DNA of 16,345 nt from an uncultured Clostridia bacterium (GCA_947629275.1 CANRDG010000027.1:1-16345); one strand, 5' to 3'. Shown: positions 1-7,798, numbered from the stretch's first letter. Translations and numbers: made by a program. Notes: a model not told the origin generated them from the letters alone.

Positions 1-39
1 GTACTATTGTAATATCATTATAATTTGGAGGAAATGAAA

Positions 40-801
40 ATGAGTAAATTCTGTACAAAATGCGGAGCAACGCTGGACGACAACGCCACTTTCTGCACCG
101 CTTGCGGAAACAAAATGGGCGCGCCTGCACCCGCTGCAACCGCCCCTGCAAACAACGACGGCGCTGCTGCGGCTGACACACCGCTCGATCAGATGAAAGA
201 AAAGTCCATGCAGGCTATAAACAATTTCAAGAACAATCCTAACCGCAACACTTACATAGGCATAGTTGCCGTTGTAATAGTTGTTATTCTTCTTATCGTT
301 CTTATTGCAAGTATGTTCGGCGGCGGATACAAGGGCGCGCTGAAGGATTACTTCAAGAGCATCTGCAAAAAAGACGGCGAACTTTACATGGAATGCACCA
401 TGCCCGACAAGCTGATAGATTACATGGAAGACGAAATGGACGTTGACAAGGACGATCTTGAAAAACAGTACAACAAAACAGTTAAGAACGTTTACAGTGA
501 CCTGAAAGACGATTTCGGAAGCGATCCTAAGATATCTTTCAAGATAACCGACAAGGAAAAGGCAGATAAAGACGACCGTGAAGAGGCGGAAGAAAGACTT
601 GAATATATGCTCGGCGACGACATAAAGTGGAAGATCGGCGCGGCTTACAATCTTGATCTGGAGCTTACCATAAAGGGTGACGACGACAAGGAAGACGAAA
701 TAGAGGCAAGCGCTATCATCATGAAGCTCAACGGCGACTGGGTAGTTGCATCGTTTGATTGCGATGATTACGATTATCTTGATTCTTCTTTGGGATTCTA
801 A
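40..801 (+). CDS. zinc-ribbon single-pass membrane protein, function unknown
   Basis: A 253-residue protein. It opens with a four-cysteine zinc ribbon (Cys5, Cys8, Cys19, Cys22, as CxxC pairs), followed by an Ala/Pro-rich linker (about 27-47), a basic stretch and one strong membrane helix (about 72-92). The rest is an acidic, Lys/Asp/Glu-rich domain of about 160 residues that should lie outside the membrane. Its start after the helix and its end (NGDWVVASF, 231-239) look like a small NTF2/DUF4878-type fold, but that is only an impression. I chose ATG 40 because GGAGG at 27-31 sits 8 nt upstream; the in-frame TTG at 25 and ATG at 34 are too close to or inside that site. The upstream promoter is cut by the window edge. 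The next gene also encodes a small exported protein with a possibly similar fold, but a terminator lies between them. The specific role is unknown; the architecture is certain, the fold is not. Confidence 0.85.
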   Translation: MSKFCTKCGATLDDNATFCTACGNKMGAPAPAATAPANNDGAAAADTPLDQMKEKSMQAINNFKNNPNRNTYIGIVAVVIVVILLIVLIASMFGGGYKGALKDYFKSICKKDGELYMECTMPDKLIDYMEDEMDVDKDDLEKQYNKTVKNVYSDLKDDFGSDPKISFKITDKEKADKDDREEAEERLEYMLGDDIKWKIGAAYNLDLELTIKGDDDKEDEIEASAIIMKLNGDWVVASFDCDDYDYLDSSLGF

Positions 802-814
802 GACTTACAAAAAC

Positions 815-846
815 AAAATGCAGGGCTTGAATGGTCCTGCATTTTT
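815..846 (+). terminator. intrinsic terminator after the zinc-ribbon gene
   Basis: A 10-bp perfect stem (815-824 with 836-845), an 11-nt loop and a T-run at 842-846. It lies 14 nt after the stop of the upstream gene. It ends only 16 nt before the ATG of the next gene, so that gene either depends on readthrough or has a promoter inside the upstream gene. Confidence 0.8.
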
Positions 847-862
847 AGTATAAGGTGATAAT

Positions 863-1381
863 ATGCGTATTTTGAGATGTATTGCGGCGGCTTTGATCGC
901 AGCGGTAATGCTGGCATCTTGCGGCAGCGACAAGCCCGAGATAAAAAGCATGGAATATGAAACGCCCGTTGCGACGTTTGTAAATGCTTTCAACAAGGGC
1001 GATGAGGATTCGCTGGTGAAATGCTTTACCGCGGGCGCGCAGGAGGAGTTTTCTAAAAGCGGTGAAAAAGCTGTTGAAGCTCTTAAAGAGAGCATTGAAA
1101 ACGCGGCAGGCAATACGACTGTGCTAAGTTACACGCTCGATGAAAAAACGCAGCTTGGAGAGGAATATATCTCCTCTCTGAAAGAAAGCTACACCGAAAA
1201 ATACGGCAAGCGGCTGGATATAAAAAAGGCGTACTCTCTTAAAGTTACATTCAAAGCCGTACCGGGAAACAAAGAGTATGTGAGAGAAATGATAACAATA
1301 AAGACCGACAGCGGCTGGTGCATTTACGGTGACGTAATTACAAAAATAGAGCTAAAAGACAAAACCGACAGCGAGGCATAA
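863..1381 (+). CDS. small lipoprotein, NTF2/DUF4878-like
   Basis: A 172-residue predicted lipoprotein. The signal peptide has a basic start (MRILR), a hydrophobic core and a lipobox LASC with Cys20 as the lipidation site, so the mature protein is anchored on the outer face of the membrane. The mature part contains a helix-rich stretch (VNAFNKGDEDSLVKCF, about 41-56) and ends in beta-rich sequence (VTFKAVP and a segment around GWCIYGDVITKIEL), a layout typical of NTF2-like/DUF4878 exported proteins; this fold assignment is an inference. ATG 863 is preceded by AAGGTGAT at 853-860. The gene begins just after an intrinsic terminator and ends at the two-way terminator it shares with pgk. Substrate or partner unknown. 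Confidence 0.82.
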   Translation: MRILRCIAAALIAAVMLASCGSDKPEIKSMEYETPVATFVNAFNKGDEDSLVKCFTAGAQEEFSKSGEKAVEALKESIENAAGNTTVLSYTLDEKTQLGEEYISSLKESYTEKYGKRLDIKKAYSLKVTFKAVPGNKEYVREMITIKTDSGWCIYGDVITKIELKDKTDSEA

Positions 1382-1417
1382 AAATTACCCGACAGAACTT
1401 CTGCCGGGTAAATTTTT
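1381..1417. terminator. bidirectional terminator between the lipoprotein gene and pgk
   Basis: Outer stem 1385-1391 with 1405-1411 (TTACCCG/CGGGTAA), one A/C mismatch, inner stem 1393-1396 with 1400-1403. T-run at 1413-1417 on the plus strand and A-run at 1381-1384 (a T-run for minus-strand transcripts). Its position between convergent genes suits termination of both. Confidence 0.85.
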
Positions 1418-1433
1418 GTACTCTTATGCTGTA

Positions 1434-2654
1434 TTACTTATCAGCTATAACATCTATGCCGGGGAGTACCTTGCCTTCGAGATACTCGAGCGATGCGCCG
1501 CCGCCGGTGGAGATGTGGCTCATCTTGTCTGCGAAACCGAGCTGTATAACAGCCGCAGCAGAGTCGCCGCCGCCGATTATTGTAGTAGCATCGGTGTCAG
1601 CAAGAGCCTTTGCAACCGCTATAGTACCCTTAGCGAGCGTGGGGTTCTCAAAAACGCCCATAGGTCCGTTCCATACAACGGTCTTTGCAGACTTAACTGC
1701 AGCTGCGAAAAGCTCTGCGGTCTTAGCGCCTATATCGAGACCCATTTTTTCAGCGGGTATCTTGTCGCAGTCTACGTTTTCAACGGCTATCTCAGCGTCG
1801 ATAGGATCGGGGAACGCAGCTGCAACAGCGGTATCAACAGGCAGGAGGAGATTTTTGCCTGCTGCCTTTGCCTTAGCTATCATGTCCTTGCAGTAATCGA
1901 GCTTGGTGTCGTCAACGAGCGACTTGCCAACCTCGCAGCCCTGCGCTTTAAGGAATGTATAAGCCATGCCGCCGCCTATTATAAGCGTATCGCACTTTTC
2001 GATAAGGTTGTTTATAACGTTGAGCTTATCGGCAACTTTTGCGCCGCCGAGGATAGCTACAAACGGTCTTACGGGGTCTTCAACGGCATTGCCGAGGAAG
2101 TTTATCTCTTTCTGCATAAGGTAGCCAACGGCTGTTTCCTTAACAAACTTTGTAACGCCTGCTGTAGAAGCGTGCGCTCTGTGAGCCGAACCGAAAGCGT
2201 CCATAACGAATACTTCGCCGTCTACGAGATCTGCAAGCTCTTTAGCGAATTCCTCGCCGTTCTTGGTCTCCTCATTTCCGCGGAAACGGGTGTTTTCAAG
2301 AACAACTATCTCGCCGTCGTTCATTTCTGCAACAGCTTTCTTGGCATTTTCGCCTACAACGGTATCGTCCTTGGCGAAAGTTACCTTGGCGGAAACGAGT
2401 TCTGCGAGCCTTTTAGCCGCAGGAGCGAGTGAGAACTTATCCTCGGGACCGTTCTTGGGCTTGCCGAGGTGCGAACAAAGAACTACCTTTGCGCCGTTTT
2501 CCGTCAGCTTATTGATAGTGGGGAGCGCGGCTGTTATCCTGTTGTCGTTGGTGATAACGCCGTCTTTCAACGGAACGTTAAAGTCAACTCTGACGAGTAC
2601 CTTTTTACCCTTAACGTTAATGTCTTCAACTGTGACCTTGTTTAATCCTGCCAT
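1434..2654 (-). CDS. pgk: phosphoglycerate kinase
   Basis: A complete 406-residue cytosolic phosphoglycerate kinase, which transfers phosphate between 1,3-bisphosphoglycerate and ADP in glycolysis; the length is normal for bacteria. Family signatures appear in order: RVDFNVP (22-28), DNRI (37-40), SHLGKP (61-66), ENTRFRGNEE (120-129), the SAHRAHAST substrate segment (156-164), GGAKVADK (203-210), the nucleotide-site GPMGVFE (330-336) and GGGDSAAA (361-368), and the C-terminal TGGGASLEYLEGK stretch (383-395). ATG 2654 follows a GAGAGGATG ribosome site. The gene is monocistronic here: a hairpin terminator lies just past its stop and its upstream neighbour is divergent. A second glycolytic gene, pfkA, lies 13 kb away in the same window but not in the same operon. 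No odd features seen. Confidence 0.98.
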   Translation of the reverse strand: MAGLNKVTVEDINVKGKKVLVRVDFNVPLKDGVITNDNRITAALPTINKLTENGAKVVLCSHLGKPKNGPEDKFSLAPAAKRLAELVSAKVTFAKDDTVVGENAKKAVAEMNDGEIVVLENTRFRGNEETKNGEEFAKELADLVDGEVFVMDAFGSAHRAHASTAGVTKFVKETAVGYLMQKEINFLGNAVEDPVRPFVAILGGAKVADKLNVINNLIEKCDTLIIGGGMAYTFLKAQGCEVGKSLVDDTKLDYCKDMIAKAKAAGKNLLLPVDTAVAAAFPDPIDAEIAVENVDCDKIPAEKMGLDIGAKTAELFAAAVKSAKTVVWNGPMGVFENPTLAKGTIAVAKALADTDATTIIGGGDSAAAVIQLGFADKMSHISTGGGASLEYLEGKVLPGIDVIADK

Positions 2655-2727
2655 AAAGTGACATCCTCTCTTGAATTGTTGTCAGCACAAAGCTGCGTTG
2701 CCATTTCGCAAAAAATGACCTATATTT

Positions 2728-2756
2728 ATTTTACAACATATTGCAGAAAATTGCAA
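2728..2756 (-). promoter_or_regulatory. candidate pgk promoter
   Basis: On the minus strand, -35 TTGCAA (2751-2756), 17-bp spacer, -10 TAAAAT (2728-2733). This would give a leader of about 65 nt before pgk. The -35 is only a partial match, so confidence is moderate. Confidence 0.45.
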
Positions 2757-2789
2757 GTGTTTTCTTAAAAGAAATCGCCGCCAAAATGC

Positions 2790-2818
2790 TTGACATACAA
2801 AAAAATATGATATATAAT
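2790..2818 (+). promoter_or_regulatory. consensus sigma-A promoter of the FtsX-type permease
   Basis: TTGACA (2790-2795), 17-bp spacer, TATAAT (2813-2818): both hexamers are perfect. It lies about 48 bp upstream of the permease start, divergent from pgk. Confidence 0.85.
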
Positions 2819-2865
2819 AAAAATATAAGAAATATGGCGTTTTTTATCTTAAAAAAGGAGGCTGC

Positions 2866-5358
2866 ATGATGTACAGATACATATGCAAAAACCTGCGGTC
2901 GCTGTTTTCGGCGCAAAGGCTGTTAGCAGCGCTTTTAGTGCTGAACATTATAGTTTCCTGCCTTGTTATATGCTTTTCATACGGGCTGTATCACAACTAC
3001 CGCGCGGTCATAACAAAAGGCGAGGAAGAGGACGTAAAGAATATAGCAGTGCTTGTCGGGGATAGTGATTTTCACTCCCTTGATGATGCAAAGGGTCTTG
3101 AAGTCGGCTCGCTCTCGCCGTCGCAGCTGTCTGCGCTTATGTCTGCGTTTTCTGAAAGCACTTTGGAAAACGTGGACGGTATTACATTCAACTACATAGT
3201 AAAAACGCCTCTATATTTCAATGATACTGATTTTCACGGCGAAATACCGGATTATGACGAGAACGCGCAGCCGTATTACAATATACTTTCGTGCAGCATT
3301 GCTTTGAAAGACGGCAGGATAGCTGACAACAAAAATTCTCTGACGGCTGTTTTTTCGCAGGAGGAGTATTTCAGCGGTGAGAAGATAGTTGCGCTGTCGG
3401 AGTATTATTTCAGCGACAACAACGCGCCCGGCTACAGCTTTGGCGAAACAAGCGCATCTGCCTGCAAGCTGCCTGCCAATGCCGAAAATATCATCATAAA
3501 CGGCGAGAGATACAGAATAGCAAAAGTGCTTGATGAGCAAACTTACGGCAGCGGCTTTGACATGGAAATACCATATGCCGCGATACCCGAAAACGCGCAG
3601 GTTCTCTGCCGAAGCTACAGCGAACATCAGCGCGCCTGCTTTACGATAAATTTCAAACAGCCGCTCACCCACCGCCAGCGCGACGACATAAGCGAGTGCA
3701 TAAAGCAAAATCTCGGCGAGCAATTTTACCTTGAAGATATTCGCTTCACCGATGTTACCGACCTTGGCTACTATGGCTCAATAATAGCGGTGTCGCTGCT
3801 TATTGCGGCAATTTCAGCGATAAACATATCCGTGCTTTACAGCTATATTTTAGAAAAGCGCAGCCGCGATCTTGCGGTGTACAGAATTTGCGGTCTTTCA
3901 AAGGGCAGGGCGGCGCTTTCGTATCTTCTGGAATGTGTAATAATAAATGCGCCGCTGTTTTTAGTGACAGAGATAATTTTTGCAAAGCTTTTAGTTCCGC
4001 TTCTGGCGAGATTTTTCCCTATGATACGCCTTGCGTACAACGTAAAACTTTACGCCGCGATATTCTTTATATACCTGTTTGCGCTGTGCTTCGTTATGCT
4101 TATAATGCTTTTTGTAAAACTACACTTTCACAGCATAGCGCAGGCACGATCTGCACCCCGCAGCTCTACAAAAACAGGCTTTATGCAGGTATTTGGAGTA
4201 TTGCAGCTTGCGGCGGTAATGGTAATGCTGATATTTGTTATCTCTGCAATATCGTCGCGAAGTGTGCTGTTTGACAATTTCAAAGAATACATCTCACGCA
4301 GGGGTTACATGGTAAAGACTACGGACATAAATGTATTTCCCGAAGAGATGTCGGCGGCTGCAAACGGAGCGGAAACTATTTTCAACTGTTATACAAATAT
4401 ATACGAGGACAGCTTTGACAAAATGCAAGCAAACAGCATTGAACATAACATGATAACATATTCTGATGAATATATAAACGCCTATACTCCTCCTGTAGAT
4501 AACGGCATATGGCTTAGCGAAACGAAAGATACTTACGAAAATTCGGGGTATATACCTACAGTAGCGGCAGGCGGCGATAAAAAAGTCGGAGATATAATAG
4601 AGTCAACTGTAGTTATGAGCTTTGACGAAAACGGTCAGCCCGACAAAACTGTTTCAGCTAAATATAAGGTGATAGGCGTTTTGAAAGACAATGTGCCGCT
4701 TGCGGTATACAGCATTGACAGCTCTTTCAGCGCAAGTTACAGCGATATTTATTCAACTTTCAGGAGCAGTTACGAGGACAAAATGCTGCTGCTTACAAGG
4801 ACATCGGATATGTATGAGTGCTATAAGTCGTTCGGTCCGCTTTATGGTACGCAGTTTATCTTCTGCGACGGCATGACCGATGAAGAATACACCACGCTCG
4901 GCGACAGGCTGGAGAGCATGAAACTTGACTTTGCGCCTCTTTCGCAGGTGTACAAAAACAGCACAGACTATGTTTATCAACAGCTTTACACCCTGCTGCC
5001 GATAGCTGTTTGCATATTCATTTTAACGTTAATTTCGACAGTATCTATCAGCGCGATATACACCAAACGGCAGCTGCGAAACTATGCGATATTCTACATC
5101 TGCGGTGCAAGATGGCGCACCTGTGCCTTGCGAAGCCTTAAAAACTCTGCAATAACCTGTGCAATAGCAAGTGTTCTTGCGGCGCTTGTGCTGATAGTCG
5201 GCAAACTTACATTCTTTAAAGAAACGGTTATAACATTTGGCGTATGGCATTTTGCTGTATGCGCTTTGGTGATAGTACTCTACCTCGTGCTTTCGATGAT
5301 AATGCCGCTTATGATAATAGGATCAAACGAGCCGAGAGAGGTTCTTAAGGAAGAATGA
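2866..5358 (+). CDS. FtsX/MacB-family ABC transporter permease without adjacent ATPase
   Basis: An 830-residue integral membrane protein with the duplicated FtsX plan of type-VII ABC permeases: one helix (about 18-40), a large extracellular domain (about 45-300), three helices (about 302-326, 352-378, 393-420), then a fifth (441-463), a second extracellular domain (about 465-705) and three more (706-731, 757-779, 790-817). Each half carries the cytoplasmic coupling segment expected to dock an ATPase: EKRSRDLAVYRICGLSKGR (330-348) and KRQLRNYAIFYICGARWR (734-751). The C-terminus (PREVL) also fits the family. Such permeases export peptides or lipoproteins, detoxify antimicrobial peptides, or transmit force to cell-wall hydrolases; the substrate cannot be read here. 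Two adjacent ATGs (2866, 2869) follow AAAGGAGG at 2854-2861, and 2869 has the better spacing. The usual ATP-binding partner gene is absent on both sides: pgk is divergent and the next gene is convergent. Confidence 0.9.
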   Translation: MMYRYICKNLRSLFSAQRLLAALLVLNIIVSCLVICFSYGLYHNYRAVITKGEEEDVKNIAVLVGDSDFHSLDDAKGLEVGSLSPSQLSALMSAFSESTLENVDGITFNYIVKTPLYFNDTDFHGEIPDYDENAQPYYNILSCSIALKDGRIADNKNSLTAVFSQEEYFSGEKIVALSEYYFSDNNAPGYSFGETSASACKLPANAENIIINGERYRIAKVLDEQTYGSGFDMEIPYAAIPENAQVLCRSYSEHQRACFTINFKQPLTHRQRDDISECIKQNLGEQFYLEDIRFTDVTDLGYYGSIIAVSLLIAAISAINISVLYSYILEKRSRDLAVYRICGLSKGRAALSYLLECVIINAPLFLVTEIIFAKLLVPLLARFFPMIRLAYNVKLYAAIFFIYLFALCFVMLIMLFVKLHFHSIAQARSAPRSSTKTGFMQVFGVLQLAAVMVMLIFVISAISSRSVLFDNFKEYISRRGYMVKTTDINVFPEEMSAAANGAETIFNCYTNIYEDSFDKMQANSIEHNMITYSDEYINAYTPPVDNGIWLSETKDTYENSGYIPTVAAGGDKKVGDIIESTVVMSFDENGQPDKTVSAKYKVIGVLKDNVPLAVYSIDSSFSASYSDIYSTFRSSYEDKMLLLTRTSDMYECYKSFGPLYGTQFIFCDGMTDEEYTTLGDRLESMKLDFAPLSQVYKNSTDYVYQQLYTLLPIAVCIFILTLISTVSISAIYTKRQLRNYAIFYICGARWRTCALRSLKNSAITCAIASVLAALVLIVGKLTFFKETVITFGVWHFAVCALVIVLYLVLSMIMPLMIIGSNEPREVLKEE

Positions 5359-5375
5359 TCTGTGCATAATAAAAC

Positions 5376-5403
5376 ATCGGTTGCGGCAAAAGTCGCAGCC
5401 GAT
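5376..5403. terminator. terminator hairpin between convergent permease and hydrolase genes
   Basis: A 10-bp stem with one G-T wobble (5376-5385 with 5394-5403) and an 8-nt loop. The plus-strand tail is ATTATTT; on the minus strand the tail is GTTTTATT. It probably serves both convergent genes, although the T-tracts are weak. Confidence 0.7.
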
Positions 5404-5426
5404 ATTATTTGTAATGATAGTGCAGG

Positions 5427-6422
5427 TTACGCCTCAAACGCCTTGTTCATAAAGTCAGCTATCTTGTCAAACGGTATAACGTCCAGCCTGTCATAAAGGT
5501 CGGTGTGAACGGCGTTCGGGATAAGCATAAGCTCCTTGTTTTCGGTGTACTTGCTGTTCTTTGTCATAGCCGCATATGCATCTTTTGAAAAATAGCAGGA
5601 ATGTGCCTTGTCGCCGTGTATTATCAGCACCGCGCTGCGTATTTCATTGATGTAGCAGTTTATCGGCTGATTTATGAACGACATACAGCCCGTTTTGTTC
5701 CAGCCGCCGTTTGAATTGAGCGAGCGTGCGTGATAGCCTCGCGGAGTTTTGTAGTAATCGTAATAATCTTTTACAAAGAACGGCGCATCATCGGGCAGAG
5801 GGTCAACAACACCGCCGCCAAGCTCGTAAGAACCCGACTTGTAGTCAGCTATTCTCTGCTCACAAAGCGACTTTTTCATCTCATAGCGCGCCTGCTCGCT
5901 GTCTGCGCTGTCAAAATATCCGTTCGCGTTCACGCGGCTCATGTCATACATCGTGGAAGCCACCGTCGCTTTTATGCGCGTGTCAAGAGCCGCAGTGTTC
6001 AGCGCCATGCCGCCCCAGCCGCATATGCCGAGTATGCCTATCTTTTCGCTGTCAATGTTCTCCTGAAGAGAAAGAAAATCAACGGCTGCCATAAAGTCTT
6101 CGGTGTTTATGTCGGGAGACGCCATGTACCTCGGCTCTCCGCCGCTTTCCCCCGTAAAAGACGGGTCAAACGCCACAGTTATAAAACCGCGCTTTGCAAG
6201 CTCCTGCGCGTACAGACCGCTCGACTGCTCTTTTACTGCGCCAAAAGGTCCGCACACCGCTATTGCGGCGCTTTTGCCGACAGCGTTTTTCGGCGTGTAC
6301 ATATCGGCGGCAAGCGTTATGCCGTATCGGTTGTGAAATGTTACCTTCTTGTGCTCCACATCATCGCTCTTCGGGAAAGTTTTGTCCCATTCCTGCACAA
6401 GGTCAAGTGTTTGTTCTTTCAT
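5427..6422 (-). CDS. alpha/beta hydrolase, cysteine-nucleophile YcjY/dienelactone-hydrolase-like
   Basis: A 331-residue cytosolic alpha/beta hydrolase. The N-terminus has a beta-rich entry (VTFHNRYGITLAADMYTP, 27-44) and an oxyanion-type strand (AAIAVCGPFGAVKEQ, 52-66). The nucleophile elbow reads GICGWGG (132-138), placing Cys134 where many hydrolases have Ser, as in dienelactone hydrolase and COG1073/YcjY-like proteins. The likely acid is Asp271 in IIHGDKAHSCYFS, and the likely base is His306 in NAVHTDLYD. The region 160-250 looks like a helical cap. The substrate is unknown. Its ATG lies one base after the TGA of the upstream 78-residue gene, so the two are probably cotranscribed and translationally coupled. 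A divergent LysR gene upstream suggests substrate-responsive control, by inference from similar arrangements. Confidence 0.88.
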   Translation of the reverse strand: MKEQTLDLVQEWDKTFPKSDDVEHKKVTFHNRYGITLAADMYTPKNAVGKSAAIAVCGPFGAVKEQSSGLYAQELAKRGFITVAFDPSFTGESGGEPRYMASPDINTEDFMAAVDFLSLQENIDSEKIGILGICGWGGMALNTAALDTRIKATVASTMYDMSRVNANGYFDSADSEQARYEMKKSLCEQRIADYKSGSYELGGGVVDPLPDDAPFFVKDYYDYYKTPRGYHARSLNSNGGWNKTGCMSFINQPINCYINEIRSAVLIIHGDKAHSCYFSKDAYAAMTKNSKYTENKELMLIPNAVHTDLYDRLDVIPFDKIADFMNKAFEA

Positions 6423-6423
6423 G

Positions 6424-6660
6424 TCAGTGTACCTCCGTTTTTCTCAATTTATAGACGAGATAATCAAGGCAGTCAAGTTGCTTTGTGCAGCTGTGAACGC
6501 TGTCAAGCAAATTCTTGCGGTGACTTGCTAAAAATTTGTACAGCTCATCATAGCTTCCGCGCAAGAGCATCTCCATGCATATGTGAGTATTTTCTGCGTC
6601 AAAGCCTGCATCTTTAAGGTTTTCTTCAATGACCGCCTTTGTGTCTGTCGCGTTGGGCAT
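6424..6660 (-). CDS. small helical protein of 78 residues, function unknown
   Basis: Complete, with ATG at 6660 and a GGAG ribosome site about 9 nt upstream. It is soluble and almost entirely helical in appearance: residues 1-30 form a first acidic helix region, and the rest (LLRGSYDELYKFLASHRKN, then CTKQLDCLDYLVYKLRK at 58-74) looks like a helical hairpin or coiled coil. The CLDYLVYKLRK tail resembles the C-terminal dimerisation segment of MerR-like and other small clostridial proteins, but no DNA-binding domain is present. It is the first gene of an operon with the alpha/beta hydrolase; its stop and the next start are separated by one base. It might be a partner or modulator of the hydrolase or of the divergent LysR regulator. 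That is speculation from position only. Confidence 0.75.
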   Translation of the reverse strand: MPNATDTKAVIEENLKDAGFDAENTHICMEMLLRGSYDELYKFLASHRKNLLDSVHSCTKQLDCLDYLVYKLRKTEVH

Positions 6661-6691
6661 TATCTCATCTCCGTTTTGTTTTCTTGAATAT

Positions 6692-6720
6692 AGTATACCA
6701 CCAAATATTTATGATGTAAA
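6692..6720 (-). promoter_or_regulatory. promoter of the small-protein/hydrolase operon
   Basis: On the minus strand, -35 TTTACA (6715-6720), 17-bp spacer, -10 TATACT (6692-6697). Transcription would start about 25 nt before the ATG at 6660. It is divergent from the LysR promoter, with 27 bp between the two -35 elements, where a LysR-type regulator could bind both. Confidence 0.7.
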
Positions 6721-6747
6721 ATACTTATAATTCATGCCAAATTATTC

Positions 6748-6776
6748 TTGACAGGAATATCAAAATGCTTTATAAT
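6748..6776 (+). promoter_or_regulatory. consensus promoter of the LysR-family gene
   Basis: TTGACA (6748-6753), 17-bp spacer, TATAAT (6771-6776), both perfect. Transcription would start roughly 25-30 nt upstream of the regulator's ATG. Confidence 0.82.
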
Positions 6777-6809
6777 TATAGCAGATGATAATATGGAGTG
6801 GGTTATTAT

Positions 6810-7691
6810 ATGGAAATAAGAGTGCTGAGATATTTTCTTGCAATAGCGCGCGAGGAAAACATGACAAGAGCCGCCGAGCAGCTGCACGTTTCTCAGCCGT
6901 CGCTTTCTAAAGAGATGAAAAAGCTTGAAGAAGAACTCGGCTGCGAGCTGTTTGTGCGAAGCAACAAAAATATGCGCCTGAGCGACGAGGGTATGCTGCT
7001 GCGCAAAAGGGCTGAGGATATACTCTCAATGGTGGACAAAACAGCGGAGGAATTCAGCCAGCTGGACAATATAACTGGCGGAGAGATACGCATAGGCTGT
7101 GCCGAGAGCCACCTTATAAAGTACCTCGCGCAAAGTATCAGGGCTTTTAAAGAAAAATACCCCGGGTTTGTATTTCATATTTTCAGCGGTGATACTCAGC
7201 CGGTGGCGGAGCGGCTTGACAGGGGTCTGCTCGACCTTGCCGTGATAGTTGAGCCGCCTAATCTATCAAAATATAACTACCTTATGATTCCCGAAAGCAA
7301 CAAGTGGGGGCTTGTGGTGCGGCGTGACAGCGACCTTGCGAAGAAAACCGCCCTCACGCTGGAAGATCTTTACGGCGTGCCGCTGTTTTGCTCCGAACAA
7401 TCTATAAAGGCAGATTTTCCCCGTTGGTGCGGAGAGAACATGGATAAACTCCATTTCGCAGGAACTTTCAACCTTGCCTATAACGGCTCGGTGTTCGTGA
7501 AAGAGGGGCTGGGCTGCCTGCTGACGTTTGAACATCTTATAGATACCGGCGAGGAGAGCGGACTTTGTTTCAGACCGATAGTGCCCGTGCTTGAAACGAA
7601 TATGTACATCATCTGGAAAAAGTATCAGATATTCTCGCCCATTGCAGAGCTGTTTTTGAAAAAGTTAAAGGAAGATTATTCAGCATACTGA
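6810..7691 (+). CDS. LysR-family transcriptional regulator
   Basis: A 293-residue LysR-type regulator of typical length. Residues 1-60 hold the winged helix-turn-helix (MEIRVLRYF, then NMTRAAEQLHVSQPSLSKEM at 17-36, and LGCELFVRSNKNMRLSDEG at 43-61), followed by a linker helix (62-88). Residues from GGEIRIGC (90-97) on form the periplasmic-binding-protein-like effector domain. I chose ATG 6810 because GGAG at 6795-6798 lies 11 nt upstream and LysR proteins usually begin a few residues before RVLRYF; the upstream in-frame GTG at 6798 overlaps the ribosome site. The gene is divergent from the small-protein/hydrolase operon, which it probably controls together with itself; this is inferred from arrangement. 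The effector is unknown. Confidence 0.93.
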   Translation: MEIRVLRYFLAIAREENMTRAAEQLHVSQPSLSKEMKKLEEELGCELFVRSNKNMRLSDEGMLLRKRAEDILSMVDKTAEEFSQLDNITGGEIRIGCAESHLIKYLAQSIRAFKEKYPGFVFHIFSGDTQPVAERLDRGLLDLAVIVEPPNLSKYNYLMIPESNKWGLVVRRDSDLAKKTALTLEDLYGVPLFCSEQSIKADFPRWCGENMDKLHFAGTFNLAYNGSVFVKEGLGCLLTFEHLIDTGEESGLCFRPIVPVLETNMYIIWKKYQIFSPIAELFLKKLKEDYSAY

Positions 7692-7700
7692 AACTTATAA

Positions 7701-7733
7701 AGCCGTACAAAAAATGTGCGGCTATTATTTTTT
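7701..7733 (+). terminator. intrinsic terminator after the LysR gene
   Basis: An 8-bp stem with one G-T wobble (7701-7708 with 7716-7723), a 7-nt A-rich loop and a T-rich tail ATTATTTTTT at 7724-7733. Confidence 0.8.
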
Positions 7734-7760
7734 AAAATACTGAAATACATAAATTTTCTC

Positions 7761-7790
7761 TTGACAAACATATGTTCTTTGTGGTATGAT
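7761..7790 (+). promoter_or_regulatory. promoter of the Y-family polymerase gene
   Basis: TTGACA (7761-7766), 18-bp spacer, TATGAT (7785-7790). A LexA-like palindrome fills the spacer and a full LexA box lies just downstream, so repression by LexA is expected. Confidence 0.8.
7767..7778 (+). promoter_or_regulatory. second, one-mismatch LexA-like box inside the promoter
   Basis: AAACATATGTTC differs from the Gram-positive LexA half-site pattern GAAC-N4-GTTC at the first base only. Its core AACATATGTT is a perfect palindrome and sits between -35 and -10. Confidence 0.6.
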
Positions 7791-7798
7791 AAGTTGTA

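Noticed and set aside
19..24. TATAAT near the window start as a -10 element
   Set aside because: It would start transcription at about position 31, inside the ribosome site of the first gene; the real promoter is probably upstream or at the window edge.
1416..2432. Plus-strand 338-codon open frame
   Set aside because: Lies fully antisense to pgk, whose full motif set is unambiguous; no ribosome site and composition is a mirror of pgk codons.
5730..6617. Plus-strand 295-codon open frame
   Set aside because: Antisense to the alpha/beta hydrolase and the 78-residue gene, both of which have coherent motifs, ribosome sites and a promoter.
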